Shown in pieces: positions 1-8,416 of a DNA stretch of 52,752 bases (position 1 is its first letter; each line of letters begins with the position of its first letter). This DNA is from an uncultured Bacteroidia bacterium (GTDB taxonomy: Bacteria > Bacteroidota > Bacteroidia > Bacteroidales > F082), in contig CACYHX010000019.1 in NCBI GenBank assembly GCA_902774365.1, positions 1 through 52,752 on the forward strand. The letters run 5' to 3'. The notes beneath the pieces were generated by a model, which did no database searches, had not been told where the DNA came from, and was given only the letters and a program-made list of their open reading frames with translations. Both the position numbers and the translations under genes were made by a program.

Positions 1-1737
1 GATGTAGACGATGATGTCGCGGGCATAGGAACCCGTCAGCGGGCCTTGCTCCAAGCGCTCGTTGACACCCTTCAGGATGGCGGGCATGAAGCGGGCGTCG
101 ATGGCACCACCGACGACGCAGTTGGCGAAGATGAGCTTACCGCCCCAAGGCAGTTCGTACTCTTGCTTGTCGCGCACCTGCAGTTCGCTCGGGTCGGTGT
201 AACCCTCGAAGTAAGGAGCCAGTTGCATGTGCACCTCACCGAACTGACCGCTACCACCGGATTGTTTCTTGTGACGGTAGCTGGCGCTGGCGCTCTTGGT
301 GATGGTCTCACGATACGGGATCTTCGGCGAAGCCGTCTCGATGGCGATCTTATAGACGTTGTCGAAGTACCACTTCAGGGTGTTGAAGTGGTATTCGCCC
401 TGGCATTGCAGGATGTTCTGGCGCAGCTCGCGCGACATGCCGGCGATGACGGTCGGGTCGGTCTTGTGGATGTCGTTGAGGATGCTGCCGAGCTTTTCGT
501 CTTCCTGTGAGTTGACGGCCTTGACGGCAATCGAGAAGATCGGGGTCGGGAACGGGATCTCGGGGAAGGTGGCTTCGGCTGCCTTGGCGTCGACCAGCGA
601 GTCGCCGATGCGGCCGTCCTTCAGCTTGATGGTGCAGATGATGTCGCCAGCGTTGACTTTCTCGACTTCTTCACGGTTCTTGCCACGGAAGACGAGCAGC
701 TGTGAGATACGCTCCTTGTTGCCCGTGCGTGGGTTGATGAGGTCTTGGCTCTTCACCACAGTGCCGCCATAGACGCGCATCCAAGCCACGTCGCCGAGGT
801 TCTGTTCGGTGGTCACCTTGAAGATGAACATGGCAGTCGGGTCGTCGTTGCTGTTGTGGAACTCTTGTCCGTTGTTGGCTTTGATGGCCGGCATATCGGC
901 AGGCGACGGGCAGGCGTTGATGAGGAAGTCCATCAGACGGGTGACGCCCACGCCACGCTTGGCAGCGCCGCAGATGACGGGGAACATCTCACGGTTAACG
1001 ATACCCAGGTGGATACCGCGTTCCATGTCCTCTTCGCTCAGGGTCATCTCTTCGAAGAACTTCTCCATCAGAGCCTCTTCGCCTTCGGCGGCGTGCTCGA
1101 TGAGGTTGTTGTGCAGCTCTTCGGCCTTGGCCATCTCGGCGGCGGGGATGTCCTGGATCTCAGGGGCACCGTTGCCGTTCTTGAAGACCAACATTTTCAT
1201 CATGATCAAGTCGATGACGGCGTTGAAGTCCTCACCGGCGTTGACGGGATATTGGATGGGCGTGACCTTGTCGCCGAAATACTCTTTCAGCTCGCGGATC
1301 GTGTTGTCGAAGTTGGCGTTGCTGTGGTCGAGTTGGTTCATGAAGAACACAACGGGCTTGTTGGTGTTGGCAGCATGACGCCAGGCGTTTTCGGTGGTGG
1401 CTTCAACACCCGACTGGGCGTTGACGGTGCACACGGCGATGTCGGCAGCGTAGAGGCAGCTGACGATGTCGCCAGAGAAGTCGCTGAAACCAGGGGTGTC
1501 CAGGATGTTGATCTTCTTGTCGTTGTAGATGGTGTACATCATGGAGGCGTTCACCGAAATCTGACGCTCCATTTCGATAGCACGGTAGTCGGAGACGGTG
1601 TTCTTCTCGTCAGTGCTACCCTTTCTGTTGATGAGCTTGCCTTCGAAAAGCATGTTTTCGGCAAGCGTGGTCTTACCCGACTTTGCTGCGCCGATGAGGG
1701 CAACATTACGGATGTCTTTTGTCTGGAATTCCTTCAT
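1..1737 (-). CDS. Elongation factor G paralogue (EF-G2-like), 3' end cut by window
   Basis: A translational GTPase of the EF-G family acts on the ribosome in tRNA-mRNA translocation. 579 codons are visible from the ATG at 1737; the C-terminal part lies outside the window. The G domain is recognisable but atypical. G1 reads GAAKSGKTT (residues 16-24) instead of AHxDAGKTT. G3 reads DTPGF (80-84), so the catalytic His of DTPGH is Phe84. G4 reads NQLD instead of NKxD. Domains II-IV follow in order. These substitutions resemble the second EF-G (EF-G2) of gut Bacteroides, which is reported to work without GTP hydrolysis; I infer that this is an EF-G2 and not the housekeeping FusA. The gene is monocistronic in view, behind its own promoter (1797-1827). 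Family assignment is certain; the EF-G2 subtype is likely. Confidence 0.93.
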   Translation of the reverse strand, partial: MKEFQTKDIRNVALIGAAKSGKTTLAENMLFEGKLINRKGSTDEKNTVSDYRAIEMERQISVNASMMYTIYNDKKINILDTPGFSDFSGDIVSCLYAADIAVCTVNAQSGVEATTENAWRHAANTNKPVVFFMNQLDHSNANFDNTIRELKEYFGDKVTPIQYPVNAGEDFNAVIDLIMMKMLVFKNGNGAPEIQDIPAAEMAKAEELHNNLIEHAAEGEEALMEKFFEEMTLSEEDMERGIHLGIVNREMFPVICGAAKRGVGVTRLMDFLINACPSPADMPAIKANNGQEFHNSNDDPTAMFIFKVTTEQNLGDVAWMRVYGGTVVKSQDLINPRTGNKERISQLLVFRGKNREEVEKVNAGDIICTIKLKDGRIGDSLVDAKAAEATFPEIPFPTPIFSIAVKAVNSQEDEKLGSILNDIHKTDPTVIAGMSRELRQNILQCQGEYHFNTLKWYFDNVYKIAIETASPKIPYRETITKSASASYRHKKQSGGSGQFGEVHMQLAPYFEGYTDPSELQVRDKQEYELPWGGKLIFANCVVGGAIDARFMPAILKGVNERLEQGPLTGSYARDIIVYI

Positions 1738-1796
1738 TTTATCTAACTAGCTAATTATTAAATATTTACTTTTCGCGAAAAATACTTAAGTGGGCG

Positions 1797-1827
1797 CAAA
1801 GGTACAAAATATAATGATACCTTCAAA
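1797..1827 (-). promoter_or_regulatory. Bacteroidetes-type promoter of the EF-G paralogue
   Basis: On the minus strand a -33 TTTG (1827-1824) is separated by exactly 19 bp from a -7 TACCTTTG (1804-1797), matching TTTG-N19-21-TAnnTTTG. The predicted leader is about 50 nt and A-rich, with no clear Shine-Dalgarno. Confidence 0.75.
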
Positions 1828-1910
1828 CAAAATACTTTTATTATTGTCACAAAACTTTCAAAACCCACAAAACAATTTGGAAGGAAAGTCGTCAACCGAC
1901 TCCTTTCCAA

Positions 1911-1980
1911 CGCATCCGTCGGATGCGGTAAATCTTTTATTGCCTTACAACGGCGACCCGGTTGAGAGTCGTTGTAAGGC
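1911..1980. repeat. Two adjacent inverted repeats between EF-G and the PfkB kinase
   Basis: CGCATCCG-T-CGGATGCG (1911-1927) is a perfect 8-bp-arm palindrome. GCCTTACAACG (1942-1952) pairs with CGTTGTAAGGC (1970-1980) across 17 bases. They lie downstream of the kinase stop, so they may end its transcript, but no clean T-tract follows. They could equally be small repetitive palindromes. The rest of 1738-2021 holds only the EF-G promoter and leader. Confidence 0.6.
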
Positions 1981-2021
1981 ATTGGTATAGTTTAGTTTTG
2001 AAAGTTTTGTCGGTTTTGTGA

Positions 2022-3002
2022 TTACAAAAGTGATATTGCCTTATGGATGTTGTTCCATCGCGCGTCATCCATCTTGGCCCCCATCACCTCGATGATGTTT
2101 TTGGCCACAATGGCACCCATCATGCCGCATTTCTGCAACGGTTCGTTTTTGACGAGACCCGCGAGGAAACCGGCGGCCCACATGTCGCCAGCGCCTGTGG
2201 TGTCGACCACCTCGGCCTTCATGGGCGGCACGGTGACGACCTGATCGCCATGTTGGATGAAGGCGCCTTTGGGTCCCACCTTCACCACGGCGATGTCGCA
2301 GCGTTCGGCGAGGAAATGCAAGGCGGCTTCAGGGTCCATGCCCGTCAGGGCAAAGGCTTCTTTCTCGTTGGCGAAGACGATGTCGACGTAGTTGTTGACA
2401 AGCTCAAGCAAGAAGTCGCGGCTCTCTTCCACCACGTTGTAGCTGGCGAGGTCGATGGCGATGGTCATGCCTTGTGCTTTGGCGGTCTCCACGGCTTTGC
2501 GGAGCATGGTGGGGTTGGCCACGAGGTAGCCTTCCACGTAGAAGATGTCCCAGCCTTCAAAGAGTTCCGGCTTGATGTCGTCGGCACACATCTCGGCCGC
2601 TGCGCCGAGGCAGGTGGCGAAGGTGCGTTCGCCGTCGGCGGTGACGAGGGCTTGCACGCGTCCCGAAGGCGTGTCGCTCGTGAGCATCAAGGGCTTCACG
2701 TGGGTTTCGGTCATTTGTCTTTCGAAGAAACGACCTACTTCGTCTTTACCGATTTTACTCAGGAAACCTGCTTCCACGCCCAGTTGTGCCAAGCCGCTCA
2801 TGGTGTTGGCCGCCGAGCCGCCCGAGGCCATCTGGTTGCCGAGATAGGCTAGTTTCTCCCCTATCTCAACAGAGGTTTTAGCGTCAACGTATATCATGCC
2901 GCCTTTGGGCAGGTTGAGGTCTTTGAGGATTTGATCGTTGGGAATCAGCGTCAGGATGTCGACCAAGGCGCTCCCTATACCGAGGATTTTTTTCTGTTGC
3001 AT
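2022..3002 (-). CDS. PfkB-family carbohydrate/nucleoside kinase (adenosine kinase-like)
   Basis: A 326-residue ribokinase-fold kinase that should transfer phosphate from ATP to a hydroxymethyl group of a sugar or nucleoside in the cytoplasm. Visible features are the N-terminal beta strand ILGIGSALVDIL, the glycine-rich PfkB signature 1 region SGGSAANTMSGLAQLG, and signature 2 DTTGAGDMWAAGF (about residues 267-279), whose last Asp is the catalytic base. The length is normal for the family. The wording resembles the adenosine kinase-like branch annotated in many Bacteroidetes, but the substrate cannot be fixed from sequence. A -7 motif TATACTTTG-like element is absent; instead TACCTTTG lies at 3031-3024, with no good -33 at the right distance. 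The gene is flanked upstream by a palindromic element (3042-3168). Confidence 0.88.
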   Translation of the reverse strand: MQQKKILGIGSALVDILTLIPNDQILKDLNLPKGGMIYVDAKTSVEIGEKLAYLGNQMASGGSAANTMSGLAQLGVEAGFLSKIGKDEVGRFFERQMTETHVKPLMLTSDTPSGRVQALVTADGERTFATCLGAAAEMCADDIKPELFEGWDIFYVEGYLVANPTMLRKAVETAKAQGMTIAIDLASYNVVEESRDFLLELVNNYVDIVFANEKEAFALTGMDPEAALHFLAERCDIAVVKVGPKGAFIQHGDQVVTVPPMKAEVVDTTGAGDMWAAGFLAGLVKNEPLQKCGMMGAIVAKNIIEVMGAKMDDARWNNIHKAISLL

Positions 3003-3041
3003 GGTGTTTTACTTTTGGAACTGCAAAGGTAGTAAAAATAT

Positions 3042-3168
3042 AGATTCCCAAGGGAATGGAGTTTTCATCTTGTTAATCTTGCGGCGGCATAAGAAATTCA
3101 CCTTTTGTAGAATCCTCTTGCTGCCGCTGTGTTATGAAGAATCCTCATTCCATTCCCGAAGGGAATCT
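3042..3168. repeat. Palindrome-ended repeat element, copy A
   Basis: About 127 bp. It begins AGATTCCC..GGGAATGGAG and ends ATTCCATTCCCGAAGGGAATCT-like, so each end forms a small hairpin and the two ends are inverted copies of each other. Inside are GCGGCGGCA and TGCTGCCGC, again inverted. A second copy with the same architecture is at 49875-50004. It carries no ORF, which suggests a REP/BIME- or MITE-like non-autonomous repeat. Confidence 0.75.
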
Positions 3169-3236
3169 TTATTGTAGATTTTTCTATTTGATTATCAATT
3201 AGATATAAAAATATTGAAAAAATTTGCTAGAAAAAC

Positions 3237-3267
3237 CTTGTCAGTAATGGAAAAAGCCGTATTTTTG
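3237..3267 (+). promoter_or_regulatory. Promoter of tRNA-Asn
   Basis: A -33 CTTG (3237-3240), a 19-bp spacer and a -7 TATTTTTG (3260-3267). The 20 bases from 3259 (GTATTTTTGCAGCCGCAAAA) are identical to those before the tRNA-Thr gene (33614-33595, minus). Confidence 0.75.
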
Positions 3268-3306
3268 CAGCCGCAAAACAGAGAATTAGTTCTGTGACAT
3301 TGTGCA

Positions 3307-3380
3307 GCCTCCTTAGCTCAGTTGGTCAGAGCATCTGACTGTTAATCAGGGGGTCTCAGGTTCAAGTCCTGAAGGGGGCG
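3307..3380 (+). tRNA. tRNA-Asn (anticodon GTT)
   Basis: A 74-nt cloverleaf. The acceptor GCCTCCT pairs with AGGGGGC plus discriminator G. The D arm contains AGCTCAGTTGGTCAGAGC. The anticodon stem TCTGA/TCAGG encloses loop CTGTTAA, with GTT at 3341-3343. The T arm is CAGGTTCAAGTCCTG. The 3' CCA is not encoded. Confidence 0.95.
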
Positions 3381-3512
3381 CAATTTTTATGTTTCATGTT
3401 ATTAATTTTTTGGCCTCGTAGATTCTTGGTCGGCAGCATCGCTGCCAACCACATTCAAAAAGCAGGGACTTCGTCGCATGCTTTACCTCCTGCGCCCCGA
3501 CGGGGCTTGGCT
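3381..3512. other. Intergenic stretch with short dyads
   Basis: No gene is seen. It contains GGCAGC-ATC-GCTGCC near 3432-3446, AAAGCA..TGCTTT further on, and GCCCCGACGGGGC just before the downstream stop codon. These could be repeat remnants or hairpins ending the convergent transcripts. There is no clear T-tract terminator. Confidence 0.4.
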
Positions 3513-5000
3513 TTAATCTTTTCGGCAGTAGAAATACACTGTGTGTGACTCTCCCATGTTCAAACGCTTCACGTATTGCGCGTTATGGTCGAATTGGTAT
3601 TTCATTTCATAGTTTTCCGCAATGAATAAGAGATCGTTTTCGTCGTATTCTTCGTGGCTTGCAATCATGATCCATTTTGGTAGCGTAAGGGGCTTTGCAG
3701 CTTCTTCTTTTTTTAGTCCGGGAAGGTGGAAGGCCAAAGGCGAGAAAAACACCCTATTGCATTGCAACAAGCCTTCGTGCTGCATCATTCCAGCCCCGAT
3801 GCCCGACAGGTTGTAGTTATAGATGGAATCGCGTTCCGTTTCGGGAATGCCTTCGATGCAGCGGTGAAACTCGCTGTAGCTGGTCTTGAACCTTTCTTTC
3901 TGCAGAATCAGGTCGTTGAAGAAGAATCCTATGGGTCGGGCGAGATAGCTCAACAATGGCATGACGGTCAGTAAGGCCAGAACGAGGTGGATTTTTCGAT
4001 GTTTTTCAAAGTCAAGGGTCATCAGGCCGACCACCAGCAATGGCGTAGTGGCCATGAGATAATGCGTAAAACAACGGTTTCCCGACGTTCCAATGAAAAT
4101 GGCGTACGAAATCAGCGTTGGAATCAGGACGTCCTTGTTTTTATAGTTGTTTATGCAAATAACTGATATACAAACAGCTATAAATAATATGTAGAAAACA
4201 TAGTGATACAGGGTTTGGGGAATTTGGTAGTCGAAGTATTCGAAATACGACAAGAAAGTGCCATAAAACATCTCATTTACCCCGTGATTGCCGGCTTTGA
4301 GGTAGAAATACAATACACATCCACCCGTAATCAATGCGATGCCGAGGAGTACAAACAACGCATTGATAATGAACTTTTTGAAGTCTTTATTCAACAGAAA
4401 AGTGGCGAACAAATAAATGACAAATCCTAAAAACGCGCTGGCATTGTTGATGCGGATGAAGGCGATGATGCCGAAGCACATGCCGATGGCCAACATCTCC
4501 CATTTGTTGATTTCTTTTTTGGTGTTCAACGACCTGAAATACAAATATATAGGATAAGAGGCAAAAGGCAGACTCCATTCTTCAGAGAGGTCGCCGCCGT
4601 CGTAGAAACACAACACGAAAAACAACGCCAAGGCGAGACAGATGAGCCGTGAACGTCCCTCACGGTAAAAAGCGATGATTTTGTCCCAAAGGCTGAGTGT
4701 GATGGTCAATGAGAGGGCTTGCATCAATAGGATGGCGAAGTTGCCGCCTAAAAACAGCCCCAAAGCTTGGATGAAATACAAAATACAGCCTTTGTTGTCG
4801 AAATAGTCGACATACAAGGTCTTGCCGCGCAAAAAGGCCAAGCCCATCTGTTTGAAGATGGCGGCGTCGAAACCTTCGTAGTAATAGAGAAACGAAGTGG
4901 AGCGGGAGAACAGTGTCACGAAGACAAAAGACACCAAAAAGAGCAGCAAAGGATAATAGCCCTTCGAGAATATGGCGATATGGTGCTTATTGTTTTCCAC
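3513..5000 (-). CDS. Polytopic membrane protein, possibly a GT-C-type glycosyltransferase
   Basis: 495 residues with about ten or more hydrophobic segments spread over the first 370 residues, then a soluble C-terminal part. The first segment (about 14-34) is followed by an acidic loop with EGFDAAIF (about 42-49), reminiscent of the acidic first-loop motif of lipid-linked-sugar-dependent GT-C enzymes. This points to the inner membrane and a substrate such as a polyprenyl-phosphate sugar. It is the last gene of the glycan cluster and overlaps the preceding GNAT-like gene by 14 bp, suggesting coupled expression. The family is not firmly recognised; an O-antigen polymerase-like or other hydrophobic envelope protein remains possible. 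Confidence 0.6.
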   Translation of the reverse strand: MENNKHHIAIFSKGYYPLLLFLVSFVFVTLFSRSTSFLYYYEGFDAAIFKQMGLAFLRGKTLYVDYFDNKGCILYFIQALGLFLGGNFAILLMQALSLTITLSLWDKIIAFYREGRSRLICLALALFFVLCFYDGGDLSEEWSLPFASYPIYLYFRSLNTKKEINKWEMLAIGMCFGIIAFIRINNASAFLGFVIYLFATFLLNKDFKKFIINALFVLLGIALITGGCVLYFYLKAGNHGVNEMFYGTFLSYFEYFDYQIPQTLYHYVFYILFIAVCISVICINNYKNKDVLIPTLISYAIFIGTSGNRCFTHYLMATTPLLVVGLMTLDFEKHRKIHLVLALLTVMPLLSYLARPIGFFFNDLILQKERFKTSYSEFHRCIEGIPETERDSIYNYNLSGIGAGMMQHEGLLQCNRVFFSPLAFHLPGLKKEEAAKPLTLPKWIMIASHEEYDENDLLFIAENYEMKYQFDHNAQYVKRLNMGESHTVYFYCRKD

Positions 5001-5790
5001 GCTGCATGGCCTCCATATTGAGAACTGCCTTCACGCGAGGCATGGTGATGATGTTTCTGAAGGGATACAACACCTTGACAGCGAACTTTACCCATCCTTG
5101 GTAATACACCGCAAGTCGACAATAGGCCTTTCTGAAGCCGAAATTCTCGATGAGAAAGTCCTGGATATTAGAGTGTTCCGTGATGGTGCGCGCGCTGTCG
5201 CTCACGTAATTGAAATGCTGCTCTTCAAGGTAATGTTGGTTCAGGTGTTGATATAGGCCGTAGTAGGGATAAAAGCCACCTTTCTTGTATTTCGACACGA
5301 TGCCCGTCACCTCGTATTCGCAGCAATGGTCCCACATACGCACCGTGCAAAAGCCGACCATCTGTTGTGATTCCTTTTCAAAGATGCCCCAATAGTCGAA
5401 CTGTCGCTCTTTGCAGTGGTTGAGATACTCCTCAAATACCGCTGGGTTCATTTTTTTGTCGCGGACGGCATAGTCGTCATAGGTCTCTTTGAGGATGGGA
5501 TAGGCCTTTTCCTGTATCGTTTCAAACGAAACCTGTTGGTAATCAAAGTATTGTTCGGCATGTCGGACCTTGTTTCTCACCCTTGACGGCAGCTCTTCCA
5601 TGCCTTGATATTGGTCTTTGATGACATACCAAAAGGATGTTTCTTGCTGACAATCAAAATTATAGGTGTTTCTCACCATCAGCCCGCCTTGCTTGAGCAT
5701 GGTCTTCCATTCCTGCTCTTGCAGTTGAGGCTCTTCGTGTGGTGCGCCGTCGAAACGCCAGGCTTGTCGGTAGAGGAAAAAGTCGTTCAT
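4987..5790 (-). CDS. GNAT-like (FemAB/acetyltransferase-fold) protein
   Basis: 267 residues from the ATG at 5790, whose A is shared with the TGA stop of the upstream glycosyltransferase gene (TGATG). A longer reading from 5853 exists but would run inside that gene. The second half looks like a GNAT fold: a strand and loop YWGIFEKESQQMVGFCTVR, a central strand EYEVTGIVSKYK, and a C-terminal FGFRKAYCRLAVYY, where GNATs usually have GF.. near the end. The substrate is unknown. In a glycan cluster, modification of an amino sugar or of a lipid-linked intermediate is plausible. The acyl-CoA pyrophosphate loop is not obvious. Confidence 0.65.
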   Translation of the reverse strand: MNDFFLYRQAWRFDGAPHEEPQLQEQEWKTMLKQGGLMVRNTYNFDCQQETSFWYVIKDQYQGMEELPSRVRNKVRHAEQYFDYQQVSFETIQEKAYPILKETYDDYAVRDKKMNPAVFEEYLNHCKERQFDYWGIFEKESQQMVGFCTVRMWDHCCEYEVTGIVSKYKKGGFYPYYGLYQHLNQHYLEEQHFNYVSDSARTITEHSNIQDFLIENFGFRKAYCRLAVYYQGWVKFAVKVLYPFRNIITMPRVKAVLNMEAMQRGKQ

Positions 5791-6545
5791 CACAGGCGTT
5801 TTTTGATGGCGTTGAAGGCATAGCATAAGAAGTAACGGACTGCTTTCGGCCACGACAGTTTTTCGTGTTGGCGATACACCGTCCAGAGGTCAAACGAGGC
5901 CTTGAATTTGTTGGAGCTCGCCGACTTTCTCCTGATCCTGTATGAAACCAAAGGCTCGTCGATGGCGTATGCCAGGTGCCCTTGTTTCAGGATGTCGAGC
6001 CAAGTGGCGGTGTCTTCGCTGGTGCGATAGAGGGGCACCACGACGTCACCCACGATGTTTTTGTCGACCATGACGGTGGAGCAGCCGATAATGGTGTTGC
6101 GCAGGTAGGCTTCATAATCCAAGTTGCCCGCCGTCTTGACGGATTTGTTCAAGGGCTGTCCGTTTTCGTCGATGCAGTCGTAGGTGGAATAGGTGAAGCC
6201 GACTTGTTTTTCGGTCATGAAGCGCAGCTGTGCTTCTAACTTGCCCATGTGCCAGATGTCGTCGGCGTCGAGGAAAGCCAAATAGCGACCCTGTGCCATT
6301 TTTATGCACATGTTACGTGAGTCGGCGATGCCTGAATGAAGGTCTTTGACGGTGTAATGGATCCTGTCGTCCTGTTGGCTATGGCTTTTGATGACGTTCA
6401 CCGTGTTGTCGGTCGAGGCGTCGTCAACGATGAGCAATTCCCAATGTGGATAAGTCTGCTGCCGCACCGAAACGATGGCGTCGGAGATGTATTTCTCCAT
6501 GTTGTAGCAGGGCATGATGACCGATACCAACGGCTGACTTTCCAC
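5790..6545 (-). CDS. Family 2 glycosyltransferase (GT-A fold)
   Basis: 251 residues. The N-terminus VSVIMPCYNMEKYISDAIVSV is the classical GT2 start. ELLIVDDASTD holds the first acidic nucleotide-binding residues and FLDADDIW holds the DxD metal/nucleotide-sugar motif (about residue 93). There is no transmembrane segment, so it probably works at the inner face of the cytoplasmic membrane in building a lipid-linked oligosaccharide. It starts 12 bp after the end of manC and overlaps the next gene by one base, so the cluster reads as one operon. The donor may be GDP-mannose given the neighbour, but this is inference. Confidence 0.92.
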   Translation of the reverse strand: MESQPLVSVIMPCYNMEKYISDAIVSVRQQTYPHWELLIVDDASTDNTVNVIKSHSQQDDRIHYTVKDLHSGIADSRNMCIKMAQGRYLAFLDADDIWHMGKLEAQLRFMTEKQVGFTYSTYDCIDENGQPLNKSVKTAGNLDYEAYLRNTIIGCSTVMVDKNIVGDVVVPLYRTSEDTATWLDILKQGHLAYAIDEPLVSYRIRRKSASSNKFKASFDLWTVYRQHEKLSWPKAVRYFLCYAFNAIKKRL

Positions 6546-6557
6546 GGCGTTAGGGTT

Positions 6558-7610
6558 TTATTTCAGACTTTCGATCCAGACTTTGATTTGTTGCTCGTCG
6601 TGGAGGCGACAGACGAGGAGGGAGTGGTCGCGATAGGCCACCAGATAGTCTTCCAGGCCTTCCACCACGGCTTCGGTGCCTTCCTCGATGTTGATGATGG
6701 TATTTTTGTTGTCCACCGAGACCACCTTGCCGCGTTTGGCGTTGCCATTTTCGTCTTTCTTGGCGTGGGTGAACAACGAACCCCATGTGCCGATGTCGCT
6801 CCAGCCAAAGTCGGCGGGGATGGTGTAAGTATTGGGCGACTTCTCCATCACGCCATAGTCGATGCTGATGTTGGGACAGTCCACAAAGTGGTCGTTGATG
6901 AAGTCTTGTTCCTCAGGCGTTCCGAAGTTATAGATGCCTTTTTCGAACACCTCGACCATCTCGGGTAGGTATTGCTGGAAGGCCTTCATGATGCCGTCCA
7001 AGGTCCAGAGGAAGATGCCGCTGTTCCAGAAGTAGTTGCCTTCTGCGACGAACTTCACGGCGGTGTCGAAGTCGGGTTTTTCCTTGAACATCTCCACTTT
7101 CACCACCTCGGGCAATAGGTCTTGCTTCGGTACTTGGATGTAGCCGTAGCCGGTTTCGGGACGAGAAGGTTTGATGCCGATGGTCATCAAGGCATTGGGT
7201 TGTTTTGCCAAGAAGTCGAAGCCCAAGCGGATGATGCGTTGGAACTCGGTTTCGTTGGTCACCAAGTGGTCGGCAGGTGTGACGACGATGTTGGCATCTG
7301 AGCAGCGGCTTTGGATGTGATAGGCAGCGTAAGCGATGCAAGGTGCCGTGTTGCGCCGTGCCGGCTCGCACAACACCTGGTCAGGACGCAGCATGGGCAG
7401 GTGTTCCAAGACGAGGTGCTTGTAGGCCTTGTTGGTCACCACGAGGAAGTTCTCGTCGGGGATGACGGGGCTGAAACGCTCGTAGGTGCTACGGATGAAG
7501 CTCTTTCCCGTTCCAAGGATGTCGAGGAATTGCTTGGGATAGTTATCTTTGCTGAGAGGCCAGAAGCGGCTACCGATGCCGCCGGCCATGATGATGCAGT
7601 AATTGTTCAT
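6558..7610 (-). CDS. manC: Mannose-1-phosphate guanylyltransferase
   Basis: 350 residues. It makes GDP-mannose from mannose 1-phosphate and GTP in the cytoplasm, feeding mannose, fucose and related residues of surface polysaccharides. The N-terminal signature AGGIGSRFWPLSKDNYPKQF (residues 9-28) has the GTP-binding GGxGxRxxPLS and the PKQ lysine. EPARRNTAPCIA, TPADHL and ETGYGYIQ are further family motifs. It is the short form without the C-terminal phosphomannose isomerase domain. The start ATG overlaps the stop of the upstream lipoprotein gene (ATGA), indicating translational coupling. Confidence 0.93.
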   Translation of the reverse strand: MNNYCIIMAGGIGSRFWPLSKDNYPKQFLDILGTGKSFIRSTYERFSPVIPDENFLVVTNKAYKHLVLEHLPMLRPDQVLCEPARRNTAPCIAYAAYHIQSRCSDANIVVTPADHLVTNETEFQRIIRLGFDFLAKQPNALMTIGIKPSRPETGYGYIQVPKQDLLPEVVKVEMFKEKPDFDTAVKFVAEGNYFWNSGIFLWTLDGIMKAFQQYLPEMVEVFEKGIYNFGTPEEQDFINDHFVDCPNISIDYGVMEKSPNTYTIPADFGWSDIGTWGSLFTHAKKDENGNAKRGKVVSVDNKNTIINIEEGTEAVVEGLEDYLVAYRDHSLLVCRLHDEQQIKVWIESLK

Positions 7611-8350
7611 TGTTGGTCAAATAAAACCGATTTGCCTTTCTCGCTCAGGTAGGGCAAGAGGTCTGTTTTGGAGATTTTACACAGTGGCATACCCGATGAA
7701 TAGGGTGCGATTTCGAAGGTCTGATAGCAAAACACCACGCTGTCGGTCTCAATCCAGGGGTCGTTGATGGGCAGGATGAAGTTTTCGTCGCCCATGTCTT
7801 CCATCTCTTCGACCAGTTCCAAGCTATTGAAATACAGCTCCTGGAAATGCGGGGCGACGATTTCGGTCAGTTGTTCAAGGTCGTTGAACATGTCATAGCC
7901 TACCAGGCTACCGTCTTTTTTGCTGAAGGTGGCGCCATAATACCAAGGAACGTCATGTGCACCGCCAGTATAGATATAACCTTCCGAGATGTAGGTCACA
8001 TAGCGGTCGTTTTGTTCCGAAAGGGTGTAGTTGCTTTCGATTACCGACCTGGGTTCACTGCCTTCCTCGCTGAAGAATTGGTCTTTGTCGTTTTCAAAAT
8101 AGCTCTTGTAGTCCTCCGTCTCGGGTGAGAGCATCCAATGCAGGATATTCAGACGCAGGGTGTCGTTGTTGGTGACAGGCAGGTCGAGGTTGGCGGTGTA
8201 ATGGGAATAGCCTTCATCGTATTCGTTTTCCATATACAGGCTGTCGCTGAGGGTATAGGTCTCCACTTCTACCTCATTGTTTTTTAGGGTATGTTTGCAG
8301 CCCACGACGAACATGAGGAGGAACGCGATGGGAATGAATAGCTTTTTCAT
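7607..8350 (-). CDS. DUF3298/DUF4163-type lipoprotein (RsiV-like)
   Basis: 247 residues with a lipoprotein signal peptide (MKKLFIPIAFLLMFVVGC, Cys18). The mature part shows the pattern of DUF4163 plus DUF3298 proteins: a DUF4163-like N-terminal half, then YTGGAHDVPWYYG with the conserved GGAH and a C-terminal strand-rich domain. Relatives are the extracytoplasmic part of the sigma-factor regulator RsiV and PdaC-type proteins; many bind or sense lysozyme or peptidoglycan, but a role here is not shown. It is the first gene of the run reaching to position 3513, behind the promoter at 8377-8406. Confidence 0.8.
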   Translation of the reverse strand: MKKLFIPIAFLLMFVVGCKHTLKNNEVEVETYTLSDSLYMENEYDEGYSHYTANLDLPVTNNDTLRLNILHWMLSPETEDYKSYFENDKDQFFSEEGSEPRSVIESNYTLSEQNDRYVTYISEGYIYTGGAHDVPWYYGATFSKKDGSLVGYDMFNDLEQLTEIVAPHFQELYFNSLELVEEMEDMGDENFILPINDPWIETDSVVFCYQTFEIAPYSSGMPLCKISKTDLLPYLSEKGKSVLFDQQ

Positions 8351-8376
8351 AGGATGTGATTTAAGGGTTGATTTCG

Positions 8377-8406
8377 CAAAGATAATGCTTTTTGATAGAA
8401 CGGCAA
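8377..8406 (-). promoter_or_regulatory. Promoter of the lipoprotein-manC-GT2 operon
   Basis: Minus strand: a -33 TTG (8406-8404), a 19-bp spacer and a -7 TATCTTTG (8384-8377). The predicted leader is about 20-25 nt. Confidence 0.6.
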
Positions 8407-8416
8407 TGTTTGCCGA

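Noticed and set aside
745-1746. Plus-strand 333-residue open frame
   Set aside because: Antisense shadow of the EF-G gene; its protein is rich in V/H/D repeats from mirrored codons and matches no family pattern.
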